DNA of 64,000 nt. Source: Mucor racemosus (taxonomy: Eukaryota; Mucoromycota; Mucoromycetes; Mucorales; Mucoraceae). Numbering within the stretch: position 1 is the first letter of the stretch; every line of letters starts with the position of its first letter. A program made the translations under genes and the position numbers. The notes under the pieces are model-generated. The model had not been told where the DNA came from, did not search any database, and was given only the letters and a program-made list of their open reading frames with translations. The stretch covers positions 2,604,001 through 2,668,000 of the forward strand of contig JAPEHQ010000004.1 in assembly GCA_027405735.1 (NCBI GenBank), read 5' to 3'. Positions 47,600-60,112 of the stretch are shown one piece after another.

Positions 47600-49870
47600 A
47601 AACCCCCTACAACTTGGTTTCTAACTTATGAAATTAAGATTTAATTATCGAATGTTATACCGTTATACCCAACACCCGCGCTCCTAAAAAACATAAATAC
47701 CTGATCTTTATACTCATAGTTTGGCATCTCCATCATTTTTTTCTTATAAATATTATACTCAAATAAATATATCTAGTTCTAATTGTATTTTATCTGGTTA
47801 TCTTAAGTGTGTATATAAACAAACACAATCATAAGAGGCAACAAAAAAAACCGACAACCACGACGTCTAAATTATATATATATACCAACTTATCAATTAC
47901 TTCAATCTCATATATTACATACTATCTAATCTCTCTCCAATCCATATTTATACCTCAACGTATAGTATATATACAATTATGGTGGTAATAATTATATACC
48001 TATTTAGAAAACATATAAATAGAAAGCATCAGTAAATTAATAAAATGTAGTATCTTTTTTCAGAGTATTTATATTCTAGTATCTTCTGATATAACATTTT
48101 TTTACTTTACTTCCAATTTTTTTAATTTGAGCTAAAAAAAATAATTATAACTGTAGACTATAGGTGCACTTTGACCATACTTTTCTCGACACACAGTAGA
48201 TTGTGGAAGTTGCTCTTTGAGATCAGCATGTCAAAGAGACATATTTATTACCCTTATGTAAAGTTGGAAATTACTAGGATCAAAATTTGTTCGCTGAGAT
48301 AAGGTTTTCGCTATCAATTTTTTTACCGCTGTAAAAAAAATAGGTTTCAGATGGTTTTTAGAATGGTTTCAAATTTTCCGTCCAGTATCGATCCAAATCA
48401 CGTCAAATCTTTAAAGACAATCCATCTTCTGTGTTCTCTTTATGCGCCATTGATATTTGTCCAAAAATAAAAGAATTAATACTAGAAAATAAATGCATTA
48501 GCCTAACATTTACCAAAAAAAAAAAATTGACCTAAAATCGATTGTAAAGATTGATCATCATCTGAATTGGGATATTATTATTTCGTATTCTTCACAAGAC
48601 ATAACTAGCACTCTACGTTGCTCTCCATTTTTTGTTTCAGCGAAAAATATTGACTTTTTGTCGAGATAATCAAAATAAAAGCTCATATTACCGCTTGCAG
48701 CTGATATATCTGGGTTCCAAAATCGATTTGCAAAAAATGATTAAAAAATGATGCAAAAAATAAAATCGTTTAATGGCTCATGAACTGCAAAATAAGTCAA
48801 TCTAGAGTACTAAATAGCTTTTGTACAGTTTTAAAGTTTGCATACACCTAAACAAAAATCAGACAAACTTTTCACATTAAATTTTGCGTAAAATGCAATT
48901 GAAATTTTGGAGGTTTTTTGAAGACACACATCACTTTTTATAAACACTTTTAAAATATAATTAATTGAAATAATGCGCAAAACCATTATCTATCGATCAA
49001 GCTATTGTACAATTTTCTAGCTGCATTTTTCGTAGAGAAAACGAGATTTTTGTCAATTTTTTTTCAGATTCAGAATTTGGGATGAGGGTATATAAGGGAA
49101 AAATGGAAGCTAGAAATGGAGGTACCTTTTTGTACACATTTTTGAGGATATCTCCATGAAAAATCAATATTTGGAAACCCCCTAAATTGGGTCTGAGAGA
49201 GCTCAACGAGCTCAATGACATGAATGCAAAAAAAATGTTGCTCAATTTAACCAATATTTTGAAACCTACTATAGAAATGCCAAAAAAATGAAAAAAAAAA
49301 TAAAAGTGCTCATAATTTTTTTATATTAACATATGTTATAGAGCACTTCAAAAAAAGTAAGTTTTATTATTAGAAAGTGTTGGAATAGCTTGATTTTTTC
49401 TAGAGATATGAAGCCTCAAAGTTTTCAATCCATTAGCAGTGAAATACGCGAAAAAAATCTGAAACATTAACACTGAAAAATTAATACCAACTGTAAAAAA
49501 TAGGATATTTCCGGATACTTGTTTTTGGGTTAAATTTAATCATCTCAGGTACATTGATATATATTTTTTTCATGGTGTTATTTAGTGAAAACAAGAAGTA
49601 GAGCAGGGATGAAAAATGAGACCCAGTTTTCAAGGAAAAAGCAATAAATTTTACCTGTTTTGGAGACTTTCGTATCGTGAGGTATAGAACAAATGTATGA
49701 ATAGGTAGAATAATGCGAGCAGTTTATAGTTATTAAGTTGTATCTAAGGTATATGCTCAAAAGTGTTTAGTACGAGGTTAGTTATAGAATAAATGAGACG
49801 TCCCAATTTTGAAGATTGGAAACTTTCGAAAATCAACGTTTTTTGAAAATCAGCTTTGCTCAAATGATAA
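47600..49870 (-). repeat. Block A copy in unit 2
   Basis: Reverse complement of 4.6-9.1 kb text with moderate divergence. The frame encoding SLSSLRPNLG..ILIFHGDILKNV and PLYTLIPNSESEKK is kept open (49254-48997). Confidence 0.75.
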
Positions 49871-51445
49871 CAAATAAACACAGTGGTATAGTGTAAAATA
49901 TTGAAAGGTGGAAGGCCACATTCTCCACCTTTATTATTTAATCAGTCCACTGGTGCATGATTACTGTAATTACAATATACTAAATGATTATCGAATGCCT
50001 ACTGGAAGCAGCCTAGACTTAGAAATAGTTATCTAAAAGTACAGTTTGAGCAATGAGTATCAAGTCATGTTTGTGTAAGTCTAAAGTTGAGGTAGAGTTG
50101 GTGATTTGAGGAACTTATTTTTGAATACGAGATTTTTTCTTGATTGAATATACAAGAAAAGACCTGTAATTCAGGAAATGAGTTTGTCATAAAAAAAAAT
50201 GCTAGCTTTTTCCCATTAAATATTTAGGTGTTCTGTAAACAATGCGTATTTCCATTATTCCTACACTGTATATTGTACAATGGGGTCCAAATAGCATCGA
50301 AAAACGCAAGTAAAATCCAAATCGTGCTCTCTAGTTAGTTTTCTATAGACACATATATTGCATGCTGATTACACGTATAATGGTAGTGTGTGTCTCAGCG
50401 TTTTATCAAAAACAAATGTTTTATTTAGAATTGCGAAAAAGTAACAGCCAAATTTCTTGATGACAAATACATGCCACCAATATTCAAAAAGAACAGCTGC
50501 TCATATAATAAGTTTCTTATAAACAGTAATCCACTGATATGTCAAGGTTTGTGTATCCCCAAATAAGCTATCTAAACGGCAACTGTTCCAACACAACGTT
50601 GCTGCGGCAGGAAAAATTATCCGCATCGAGTACTATGTTGTCACAGTTATTGATATGCATGATTGAAATCGCATTATCTACTAAAGACATTTTATTACAA
50701 AACTTTTCCGTGAAACATGATCCAATCTCTTTGACATTGATTTTTATACCAATTTAATTCATCAAACTATTTTATAATCAACACCAAATGCCGTTCATGC
50801 AATAATATAATAGATTCGGTTATATCAAATGGATATAAAAAAAAGCAATATATATATATCAATTGATCAAGCTACAATATAAAGCTGCACTATATATGCC
50901 AAATGGCTCATGATGTTTCACAATGGCGAAATGGATTATTAATTGACCGGGATCAACAAATTGTATGAGCCGTGATTAAGATAGCTCTAGTATAATTTTA
51001 CCATTTTTGTGCGCCAAACATATAATAGATTAGTCTCTTCATGTGCTTTCATGGCCATATATTATCTCTACGTATTATTCTGTATCTTCAATTGATTTTT
51101 AATTTTGTAATTCCAAATTACATAAATCTACACTACGTGTGCTTTTATCTTTTCCTGTATAAAATGAAATGATTGATATAAATGCGTCAGCCAACGCCTT
51201 ATTTTTTTTTTTTTTGGGGTATTATATTATTGATGGGAACTACGCTATACATAACTCGTAATGTGTAACAATGCTTTTATATGACTTCCTCTCAGCAAAT
51301 TTATTTCTATTTTTCATCATGATAGTTCGGAAAAATTTCTACCGAAAATAACTTTGTAACCATATTTGATCGGATCAAGAAATCAAAGATTTGAAAATGC
51401 AAATAGACTTCGGTATTCATTATAATCCGTTCCACAATCAAAAGT
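49871..51445. other. Intergenic segment upstream of the ABC transporter
   Basis: No gene supported. A minus-strand stretch near 50570-50720 (KMSLVDNAISIMHINNCDN..) has protein-like composition but no start or domain. TATATATA near 50848 and a poly-T tract at about 51200-51216. Confidence 0.45.
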
Positions 51446-51453
51446 TATAAATA
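51446..51453 (+). promoter_or_regulatory. TATA box of the ABC transporter gene
   Basis: TATAAATA, 95 nt before the ATG at 51541, followed by a long CT-rich leader. No obvious pleiotropic drug response element of the yeast type was seen upstream. Confidence 0.5.
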
Positions 51454-51540
51454 CAATGTCTGTTTGAATAGTTCTCCATCTCTTTCTTTTTCTTCTTGAT
51501 ATCATACATCTTCTTTATTCTCTCTTTTTTTTTTCCATAC

Positions 51541-54500
51541 ATGTCAAATCAAAAACTTCAGTTATCTGATGCTCTAGAAGATCAGAAAGAAGCTGCTAGA
51601 GCATCTTCTATATCAGAATCCCAAGAAGAAGGCACAATAATTGACACTGGACATCATGGCGGTGCTGCTGCTGGTGAGGTGTTTGTTGGAAATGGTGAAT
51701 TTGGTGAAACAGAAAGAGACGGTATTGATGTTGCAGGTAAAGAATCTACCCTCTTTGATCTAATCATCAAAGTGTTCATGCATTACTGTTTACTAACCTA
51801 TTTTAGCTGCAATTGATGAGTTTCATGAATTACAAAAGGAATTATCACACATTAGTCGTCGTTCATCTGGCATTGTACCTGAAAAATTAGAGGAAGGTGA
51901 TGCTAATGAAAACGATTTTAATTTGAGCAGCTTTTTACATGGCATGTCTGACGATCGTAAGGAGGCTGGCCACAAATTTAAGCATTTAGGTGTCATTTGG
52001 AAAGATTTAACAGTTGAGGTAACACATAAAATATACGGATATTGTTCGCAAATTGTGCAACTAACGTTACCATATTTGTAATTTCAGGGTTTAGGGGCTG
52101 ACGCTCACACTATACCTACTGTTATCAGTGGTTTAATCAAGAATATTCAAATATGGAAGCGATTTGGTGTTGGCGCAAATACAACAAAAAAAGTGATATT
52201 GAAAGATTTATCTGGATTCTGTAAAGATGGTGAAATGTTATTGTTACTTGGTCGTCCAGGAGCTGGTTGTACCTCTTTGTTAAAGATCATTTCTAATATG
52301 CGTAGTTCGTTTACCGATATTAAAGGAACTGTGAGTTATGGAGGTTTCGATCATATTAAATTTGCAAAGAAATTCCATGGTCAAACCTGTTATAATTCAG
52401 AAGAAGATCAGCATTATCCAACATTAACTACAAAGCAAACATTACAATTTGCACTGCGAACTAAAACACCTGGAACTCGTTTGCCCAACGAATCAAAGAA
52501 AGAATTCATCAACAAGATCCTGTATCTACTTGGAAATATGTTGGGCCTTACAAAGCAAATGCAAACTATGGTGGGAAACCCTTTCGTTCGTGGTTTATCT
52601 GGTGGTGAAAGAAAACGGTTATCAATTGCTGAGCAAATGACAACAGAAAGCACCATAAATTGTTGGGATTGTTCCACTCGAGGTTTGGATGCTGCATCAG
52701 CCTTGGATTACGTTCGATCCCTTCGTATTATGACAGACGTATTTAAAAAGACAACAGTTGCTACATTGTATCAAGCATCAAATAATATATACAATTTATT
52801 TGACAAGGTAATGCTTTTAGATGATGGTTATTGCTTGTATTTTGGTCCTGTTACATCGGCCAAGAAATACTTTGAAGACCTTGGGTTTTACTGTCCTCCT
52901 CGTAAATCAATCCCTGATTTTTTAACTGGTATCTGTAATCCATTAGAACGTGAAATTAGAGAAGGATTTGAAGGTAATGTTCCAGAATCTGGTGAACAAT
53001 TTCAATCTGCATTTTACGCTTCATCTATCTACCAAACTATGATGCAAGAATTACAAGCTTATGAAGAACTAATTGAGAAAGAGCGTCCCTCAGAAACCTT
53101 TAAAGAGGCCATGAACCAAGAACATCAAAAGCGTGCACCCAAAGGATCTCCATTTATTGCTTCATTTTATCAACAGGTCAAGGCATTAACCATTAGACAA
53201 TTCCACCTTTTGATCAAAGACAAGCCAGCATTAATTTCTCGATATGGTACTATTTTGATTCAATCACTGATTACAGCATCTTGCTTTTACAATATCCCCA
53301 ACGATGGTTCAGGTGCATTCTCTCGAGGAGGTGCAATTTTCTTTTCTGTATTATTCAATGCCTTGGTCTCACAAACTGAATTGGTTAACTTTTTGATGGG
53401 AAGACCTATATTAGAAAAACATAAACAATATGCACTTTATCGGCCATCTGCATTCTATGTTGCTCAAGTAGTAATGGATGTTCCATATGCTCTAGTTCAA
53501 GGTTTGTTTATTATTTATAAACTCATGGCAAATTGCATTACTTATTTATATGTTCTCATTTAGTTCTCTTGTTTGAAATTTGTGTTTACTTTATAATGGA
53601 CCTTAATTTAACCGCTGGTAGATTCTTTACATTTTTCATTACATTATTCTTTGTCAATATGTGCATGAATGGTTTTTTCAGAATGTTTGGTGCCATTACA
53701 TCTAGTTTCTTTTTTGCTACTCAATTTGCTGGTGTTATCTTTATTTCTACCATTACATACTGTGGTTATGTCATTCCTTATCCTGACATGCATCCATGGC
53801 TTTACTGGATTTATTGGATCAGTCCAATCGCTTATGGTTACAAGACCCTTTTGATTAATGAAATGAAGGGCCAAGAATACTCATGTGAAGGTGCTGGTAA
53901 TTCTGTGCCCTATGGTCCAGGTTACGATATTTGGGACTACAAAGTCTGTACAATGGCAGGTGGCCATGCTGGACAAAACTTTGTGCTTGGCGATGACTAT
54001 TTGATTACAAAACTTCAGTGGGATACTAAACATTTATGGGCTCCTGATTTTGTTGCTGTGGTTGGATTCTTTTTGTTATTCACGTTATTGACAGCCTTGG
54101 CAATGGAATTTGGTGCTGTAAACAAGATTGGCTCTCTTACAAAGTTATATCTTCCCGGAAAGGCTCCAAAGGCACGATCAGAAGAAGAAATTGCAGCGCA
54201 GCGTCGTAAACAAGTAAACAAAGTTGAAACAATGGAAGCTATTTCCTCAGGAACAACTTTCTCTTGGCAAAATGTAAATTACACTGTTCCAATTAAAGGT
54301 GGTGAAATTCAGTTACTAAATTCTATCTCGGGTGTTGTTCGTCCTGGGCATTTAACTGCTTTAATGGGCTCATCTGGCGCTGGTAAAACTACATTGCTCG
54401 ATGTATTGGCTCGTAGAAAGACACTCGGTAAAGTTGATGGCCGTCTTTACCTCAATGGTGAAGTGTTGATCAATGATTTTGAACGAATTACTGGTTATTG

Positions 54501-56148
54501 TGAACAAATGGATATTCATCAACCAGCTGTTACTGTTCGTGAAGCTCTTCAATTCTCTGCTAATCTTCGTCAACCTTATGAAACCCCTCAATCTGAGAAA
54601 GATAGTTATGTCGAGCAGATTATTCATTTACTTGAAATGGAAGACATTGCTGATGCTCAAGTAGGAGATGTTGACCGTGGTTTTGGTATTTCTGTAGAAG
54701 AACGTAAGCGATTAACTATCGGCATGGAACTTGTTGGTAAACCTCAATTGCTATTTTTGGATGAACCTACCTCTGGTCTTGATGCTCAAAGCTCTTTCAA
54801 TATTATTCGTTTCATTCGTAAACTTGCTGATGCTGGTTGGCCAGTTCTTTGTACTATCCATCAACCTTCTGCCATTTTGTTTGATCATTTTGATCATCTT
54901 TTGTTATTAGTTCGTGGTGGTCGTACTGCTTATCATGGTGAAATTGGCGAGGATGCTCGTACAATGATCAACTATTTTGAAAAAAATGGAGGCCCTGTTT
55001 GTTCACCTGCTGCTAATCCTGCCGAGTATATTTTGGAAGTCGTTGGTGCTGGAACTGCTGGTAAGGCTAAACAAGATTGGGCCGAAATCTGGGAGCATTC
55101 TGAAGAAGCCAAGCAGCTGGAGCAAGAATTGGAAACTGTACATCAAAATGCAGATCAGAATCCTCAAAGACATGCACTTACTTATGCTACACCTATTTGG
55201 ACACAGTTTTTATTAGTTCATAAACGTATGGCTTTGGCTTACTGGAGATCACCCGATTATAACATTGGTCGTTTCACTACCATTATGTTTACTTCTTTGC
55301 TAACTGGTTTTACTTATTGGAAGCTATCCAATTCGGTTTCTGATTTGCAAAATCGTCTTTTTGCTCTTTTCTCATCCTTTTTGATGGCCAACATTTTGAT
55401 TATTTTGGCTCAACCCAAGTTTATGACTGAACGTCTCTATTTCCGTCGTGAATATGCATCTCGTTTCTATGGCTGGATTCCATTTACTATATCAGTTATT
55501 CTTGTTGAGATTCCTTATATTCTATTCTTGGCTGCCTTCTTTACTTTTGGTTTCTACTGGACAGCAGGGTTAACAAATACATCTGATGCAGTAGGCTACT
55601 TTTATCTAGTATTAATCTTTTTTGTTTTCTGGGCTGTTACTTTGGGATTCGTCATTGCATCCGTCGCTGAAAATCCTACCCTAGCTGCTGTAGTCAATCC
55701 CCTTGTTATCTCCATGTTGATTTTGTTTGCTGGCTTTTTGCAACCTGTAAAAGCCATGCCTCACTTCTGGAGCAGTTGGATGTACTGGTTGAACCCATTC
55801 CATTATTTTATTGAAGGTCTAGCTACCAATGAACTTTCACATATTAATGTACATTGTTCTGATAGAGATTTACTTAAATTTCTTCCTCCTCCTGGACAAA
55901 CATGTGAGAACTACACAAGTAATTTCTTCTCCTCTGGTGCTACTGGTTACATTGATAATCCTCAAGCTGTGCAACCTGAATTATGTGGCTATTGCTCATT
56001 TAGCAGCGGCGAAGAGTATTACACAACTACATTTGGATGGAGTGTTGGAAACAGATGGAGAAACTTGGGTATTATCATTGCTTTCTTTGTCTTCAATATC
56101 TTTTGCTTTGGTGCAATCGTGTACTGGAAGCGTAAAGGTAGAAGATAA
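51541..56148 (+). CDS. PDR-type (ABCG) full-size ABC transporter, 4 exons, 1468 aa
   Basis: Exons 51541-51736, 51807-52018, 52088-53501 and 53564-56148; introns are 62-70 nt and keep frame (VQ-VLLFEICVYF across the last). Plasma-membrane ATP-driven exporters of this Pdr5/Cdr1 class move drugs, sterols and lipids. Layout is (NBD-TMD)x2, with residues 1-135 acidic and cytosolic. NBD1 has GRPGAGCTSLL (Lys replaced by Cys, usual for the class), signature LSGGERKRLSIAE and WDCSTRGLD. TMD1 follows with a large external loop (SCEGAGNSVPYGPGYD). NBD2 has canonical Walker A GSSGAGKTTLL, the degenerate signature ISVEERKRLTIG, Walker B LLFLDEPTSGLD and the TIHQPSA switch. TMD2 has about six helices and ends KRKGRR. 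The start at 51541 is the first ATG after the leader. Complete, with no damage seen. Substrate cannot be told. Confidence 0.95.
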
Positions 56149-57903
56149 ATTAAACAATTCTATGATATTGGATATTTATACGCTATTTTCTACTATTAAT
56201 TTTGTATTTTATAATAATAAAACTAATTATAAGTCTTTTTTTTTTGTGATTAAACCACGAATTTTCTTATATGTTGACATGTATTATGCCATGATTTTCT
56301 TTAAAAAAAATGTATATACTATTTTAAGCGATTTGTATGGCAATTAGAGTTAATGCTAGTAATATAAGATAAATCCACTTTGATTAGAAACTAAAAATAC
56401 CAAGAGATATCTTAGGGTGTTTGGTTGACTAAACAAATGAGAAATAGCAAATATCTGTAGTTAGAGGTTGCAAATAAATATTTTTAAGCAAAGATACAGT
56501 CTAATTACGATACATCCAAAGGATTGGATAAGTCTTTACAATTTGTAGTAGCTTGCTAAAGTATCATCTTAAATTTTTTTGGGTAATGTAAATTGAGCGA
56601 TTGGGTCAATTTTTCGCTCGTTATTACATGGAATGATCGATCTAGATCGCTATTTTTAAATTTTAAACAGAAAAATAGGAGGTTTTTTTGTATACTAATA
56701 AATATGTATGTAGCTGCTTGAGACATAAAATAGTGGTGCTGGTTTTTTCCCTAGTATTCTATGGCTATTTTAGCTGAAATTACCCGATTTCAAGGGGAAC
56801 GAGAGAGAGTTTATAAGCGGTGAATAAATGCTTTGAGAATTCAGGAACGTACTATAATCAGGTACAATGTATGTTTAAAGAGTTTTTGGAGGTACAGAAA
56901 GGTTGATATAAATAGATATAGGGTTAAAAAATAATGCGGCATACATTTCTAATGGTTTATTCGTGTAATTAATTATATGCACTATATATTCACAAGAGAA
57001 TGTAGATTTTAAATAGTTAGAAGAAATGATATGACTTTATGACTCTGAATGTGTCAACCAAGGCATAACAATAACAATAACAATAACAATAACAATAACA
57101 AGCTTCTTGAAACAGCAATTCACATCCTCAAAAATTCACCTTCTTAATGTGAATCAGGTAATTCATTGCTGATTACTAAGAAAGAGCTGTCTATGTGGAA
57201 ATAAATTGTATTCAGAACTAATCAAGGTATTATATTTCCTGTTAAACGTGTATAATTATGGAAATTCTTTTATTTATTCATGATATCTTTTAGCAGAGAT
57301 AATCAAATATGCCTAAAAATTAATAACATCTTATATTGTACGCACATTTTGTGAATTTTCTATTAATTCAAGACAAATCGTGAGAATAATAGTATATGTT
57401 TGCTTAGTACCAATATGCGGTGGTGCCTATCAAACACATATGTACACTGTCAATACTATTGTATCTAATCATAAAAAGAAATCTTTGGTTTCTTCAATTA
57501 AACGATCAAGACAAATAATTGAATACTCCTTGTCTATGTAGATATATTGAGCAGCTGGCATTTGAATTCACTGTATTGAAAAGTGAGAAATCAAGGGGAT
57601 GCACGCTAAAGAAGGGGCACAAAAGTTGTCTCTTTATTTTGACGTAGGGTCTATTTTGCTCTTTTACAATTACTAGTGTTTAAATTTTTATTCATATGCA
57701 TTGCATATCCAAATATACTCTTTTGCTGAACTACTCATGTAGATCAATTACCTATAATTTTTTTTTTGTTTTTTTTTTTGCTTTTTTTGAGCATTGAATA
57801 ATCCACGTTTATGTTGTCTTTTGAACTATAGGCCTCCTGTGTACCTCATTACTAATGCATCAAGAAACAATGCAACTGTATATGCAGTAAACTGTAAATT
57901 TTG
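56149..57903. other. Intergenic segment
   Basis: Between the ABC transporter stop and the secreted gene. Holds an (AATAAC)n microsatellite at 57066-57100 and poly-T runs near 57760-57790. No gene or window-internal repeat recognised. Confidence 0.5.
57066..57100 (+). repeat. (AATAAC)n microsatellite
   Basis: About six perfect hexamer units AACAAT; no function implied. Confidence 0.85.
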
Positions 57904-57912
57904 TATATATAT
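57904..57912 (+). promoter_or_regulatory. TATA box of the acidic secreted gene
   Basis: TATATATAT, 64 nt before the ATG at 57976. Confidence 0.45.
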
Positions 57913-57975
57913 GGCTCTTTAAAAACCATATTTTTCCTCTTCATTATCAAATAAATTTGAAAAATACATTCAACC

Positions 57976-58644
57976 ATGCAAATTAAATTTCTTTCTCTTG
58001 GTTTACTTGCTGTTGCTGTAGCATCTGTCGCTGCTGATGTTGTCAAGGTTACTGATACCGATGTAAAACTTCATAATACTGGTTCTTGTATCCTCAATAA
58101 TCTCAAGGTGGAGAATGTTCTCAATGATCTTCATGCCAATGTTGCCAATAAAAAGCGTAGTGTCTTGTCTCGTAGAAAGATCAACGATGCTGTTCGTCAC
58201 ATACATCATGCTCGTCGTAGCGAAAATGAACCCGATGAAGAAGAAGAAGACGAAAATGAAGCTGATGAAAATGAAAATGAGCCTGATGAAGAAGAGGAAG
58301 ATGAAAACGAAAATGAAGCTGATGAGGAAGAAGCTGATGAAAACGAAGTTAATGAAAGCAGTTCCAGCGATCCTATGCGTCGTCGTGAATGGGAAGAAGA
58401 TGAGGAAGAAGTAGATGAAGATGAGGAAGAAGTAGATGAAGATGAGGAAGAGGAAGACGAATGGGTTGAAGATGAAGATGAGGTTGATGAACAAGATGCC
58501 AGCAAAATTACAAAGCGTGATATAACTAATGACCTTCTTGGTGGTGCTATTGGTAGTAGTACTGGAGGCTTATTAGGATCAGATCCTAAAGCTAAAGCTG
58601 CTGGAACTAATGCCGCTGCAGGACTCGTTGATAATCTCATCTAA
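57976..58644 (+). CDS. Small secreted protein with Kex2-like sites and Asp/Glu/Asn-rich repeats, 222 aa
   Basis: Not a family I recognise. Signal peptide: residues 1-20 (MQIKFLSLGLLAVAVASVAA, cleaved before DVVKV). The conserved head DVVKVTDTDVKLHNTGSC.. with one cysteine (about 39) is followed by dibasic sites: KKR (about 59-61), RR (66-67), RR (80-81) and KR near 179. About 82-172 is a run of Glu/Asp/Asn blocks (NEPDEEEEDENEADENE) that could bind metal ions or cell wall. After the KR site comes a Gly/Ala-rich hydrophobic tail (LLGGAIGSSTGGLLG). The arrangement suggests a precursor cut by a Kex2-type protease into several pieces; this is inference. It lies 1.2 kb upstream of a shorter paralogue with the same head. 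Confidence 0.8.
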   Translation: MQIKFLSLGLLAVAVASVAADVVKVTDTDVKLHNTGSCILNNLKVENVLNDLHANVANKKRSVLSRRKINDAVRHIHHARRSENEPDEEEEDENEADENENEPDEEEEDENENEADEEEADENEVNESSSSDPMRRREWEEDEEEVDEDEEEVDEDEEEEDEWVEDEDEVDEQDASKITKRDITNDLLGGAIGSSTGGLLGSDPKAKAAGTNAAAGLVDNLI

Positions 58645-59779
58645 ATTTTGAAAATTGCAAGATTCAAAATGAATTAATATAATTATAAATCTAATAATCT
58701 AATTTACATTGTTCTTTTAATAAATTGTTTAAACATACTACAATAATATAATGTTTAATTCTTTGTGTATGTATAATGCTTTTAAATATTTTAGTGAAAA
58801 CTGTGAATGTATCTAGTTTAAAGTATATTCAAATACGAAGACCAAATTATATGTTAAATGTAACAGATATAGACTTAGAGGGAGACATAGCATTATGTAA
58901 ATAAGAAACCCAGAAGCATATCTAGGAGTACATACTTGACACATAATCAATGCTTTCTGATAGGGTAAAGTCCCCGATCATCTAAAAACCTACTCAATTA
59001 GTGCTAAATGTATGATTATCACTTTATTTTTAGAATTATAATATGGTCGTATTTCACAGCCAAAATTAAATAAATACAATAATTCAAGTAAAAAAGGATA
59101 ACGCAGACCCAAACAAAGAGGATGAAGAAGAACGACCAAAGAGAAGAAGGAAGAGGAGGAGGACAATAGAATAAAAAAAGAGGAGAACAAAACTATACAA
59201 AAGGAAAGAGATACAGTTATTTAGTAACCTGTCTTTGCATTATCATTAAATTTTATTTTAACTATTGGTACAGTACGATGAAAAGCTTCTTATAATTGAG
59301 TAAAACAGGCCTGTGGAAGCAGGAGCTGTACACTGCGTAGCGGTATTGACTAGCTTATTATAAGAATATATAAAATAACTTGTGTACTAAATATAAGCTA
59401 TTTTTGCATGGTTTTTTTTTTATTGCTTAATATTTGTAAAGCTCGCAATCGTGTGTGAAAGTGGTATTCAAGGGTTATTGCTCAATTTTTGAATGAAATG
59501 CAGACATAAAAGACATGGTAAGCATATAAAACCACGGTAAAAAAAACCTTATTATGGCACTTGAATTTGATTGTACAGTAATGCGCTATATATGTAGATC
59601 TTTCATGTATGATGCATTGCAAATCAAAAAGATATGCACAAAAGACTTGAATAATCAAGTTTTCCACATGCTATATTTTATACTCCCATGCATATCTTGT
59701 ATTTTACGTACATAAATTTGTTATCTATATATACAAAGTTGTTGCGTAATAAACTTACAATTTGCATTTGCTTCTTGAG
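58645..59779. other. Intergenic segment between the secreted paralogues
   Basis: Contains the second copy of a short dispersed repeat (58990-59345) and a purine-rich GAAGAAGG stretch at about 59115-59215. No gene. Confidence 0.5.
58990..59345 (-). repeat. Short dispersed repeat, copy 2, split by purine-rich DNA
   Basis: In reverse complement it matches 18880-19030 at both ends: CTGTACAG-type word GTGTACAGCTCCTG, CCACAGGCCTG, then GTGAAATACGACCATATTAT and AAAATAAAGTGATAATC. About 170 bp of GAAGAA-rich sequence sits between the two parts. Confidence 0.55.
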
Positions 59780-59787
59780 TATAAAAG
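59780..59787 (+). promoter_or_regulatory. TATA box of the short secreted paralogue
   Basis: TATAAAAG, 66 nt before the ATG at 59846; a poly-T leader (59811-59822) lies between. Confidence 0.5.
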
Positions 59788-59845
59788 AAGCTTGCTGCAT
59801 AGTTTGCTTCTTTTTTTTTTTTAACTAAAATTATCATAAATAATT

Positions 59846-60112
59846 ATGCAAATCAAATACCTCACTCTCGGTTTACTTATTGCTGCTGTTGCATCTACAA
59901 CTGCTGATGTTGTCAAAGTTACTGATACCGATGTAAAACTTCATAATACTGGTTCTTGTATCCTCAATAATCTCAAAGTCAAGGATGTCCTCAATGATCC
60001 TCATGTCAATGTTGCCAATAAAAAGCGTAGTGTCTTGTCTCGTAGAAAGGTTGCTGGTAATATTGTTGGAGCAAATCGACCCCAAGATCCAAATTTGTCT
60101 GGACTTCTCTAA
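59846..60112 (+). CDS. Small secreted protein, short paralogue with conserved head, 88 aa
   Basis: Paralogue of the 222-aa gene upstream. The signal peptide (MQIKYLTLGLLIAAVASTTA) has diverged, but residues 21-68 are nearly identical (VKVTDTDVKLHNTGSCILNN, then NVANKKRSVLSRRK) at protein and DNA level. The acidic repeat block is missing. After the second dibasic site a different 20-residue tail follows (VAGNIVGANRPQDPNLSGLL). If cut at KKR and RRK by a Kex2-type enzyme it would release a conserved head peptide and a variable tail peptide. The 3' flank also shares TTCAATAAATTGTTTAAA with the upstream gene, so the duplication included the 3' UTR. Function unknown; pheromone-, signal- or wall-related precursors are possible. 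Confidence 0.8.
   Translation: MQIKYLTLGLLIAAVASTTADVVKVTDTDVKLHNTGSCILNNLKVKDVLNDPHVNVANKKRSVLSRRKVAGNIVGANRPQDPNLSGLL

Larger units (their letters stand above)
43232..49870 (-). repeat. Compound repeat unit 2 (minus orientation), least interrupted
   Basis: Collinear with unit 1 and with the reverse complement of 6.8-13.6 kb: block E (43.5-44.3 kb), WD40 relic, block C (44.6-46.08), block B (46.1-47.59), block A (47.60 to about 49.87). It follows unit 1 head to tail. One small insertion of about 73 bp near 44869-44942, bordered by ACTTA on both sides, is absent from units 1 and F. No functional gene. Confidence 0.8.

Noticed and set aside
50539..50757. 72-codon plus frame and protein-like minus-strand stretch
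   Set aside because: Both strands look weakly coding; neither has a domain, start context or repeat support.
57066..57100. Regularly repeated short units considered as a CRISPR-like array
   Set aside because: Perfect hexamer microsatellite without spacers, in a eukaryotic setting.
58003..58640. Long Phe/Ile-rich and Ser-rich frames opposite the acidic secreted gene
   Set aside because: They are antisense shadows of GAA/GAT repeats; the plus frame has the signal peptide and a paralogue.
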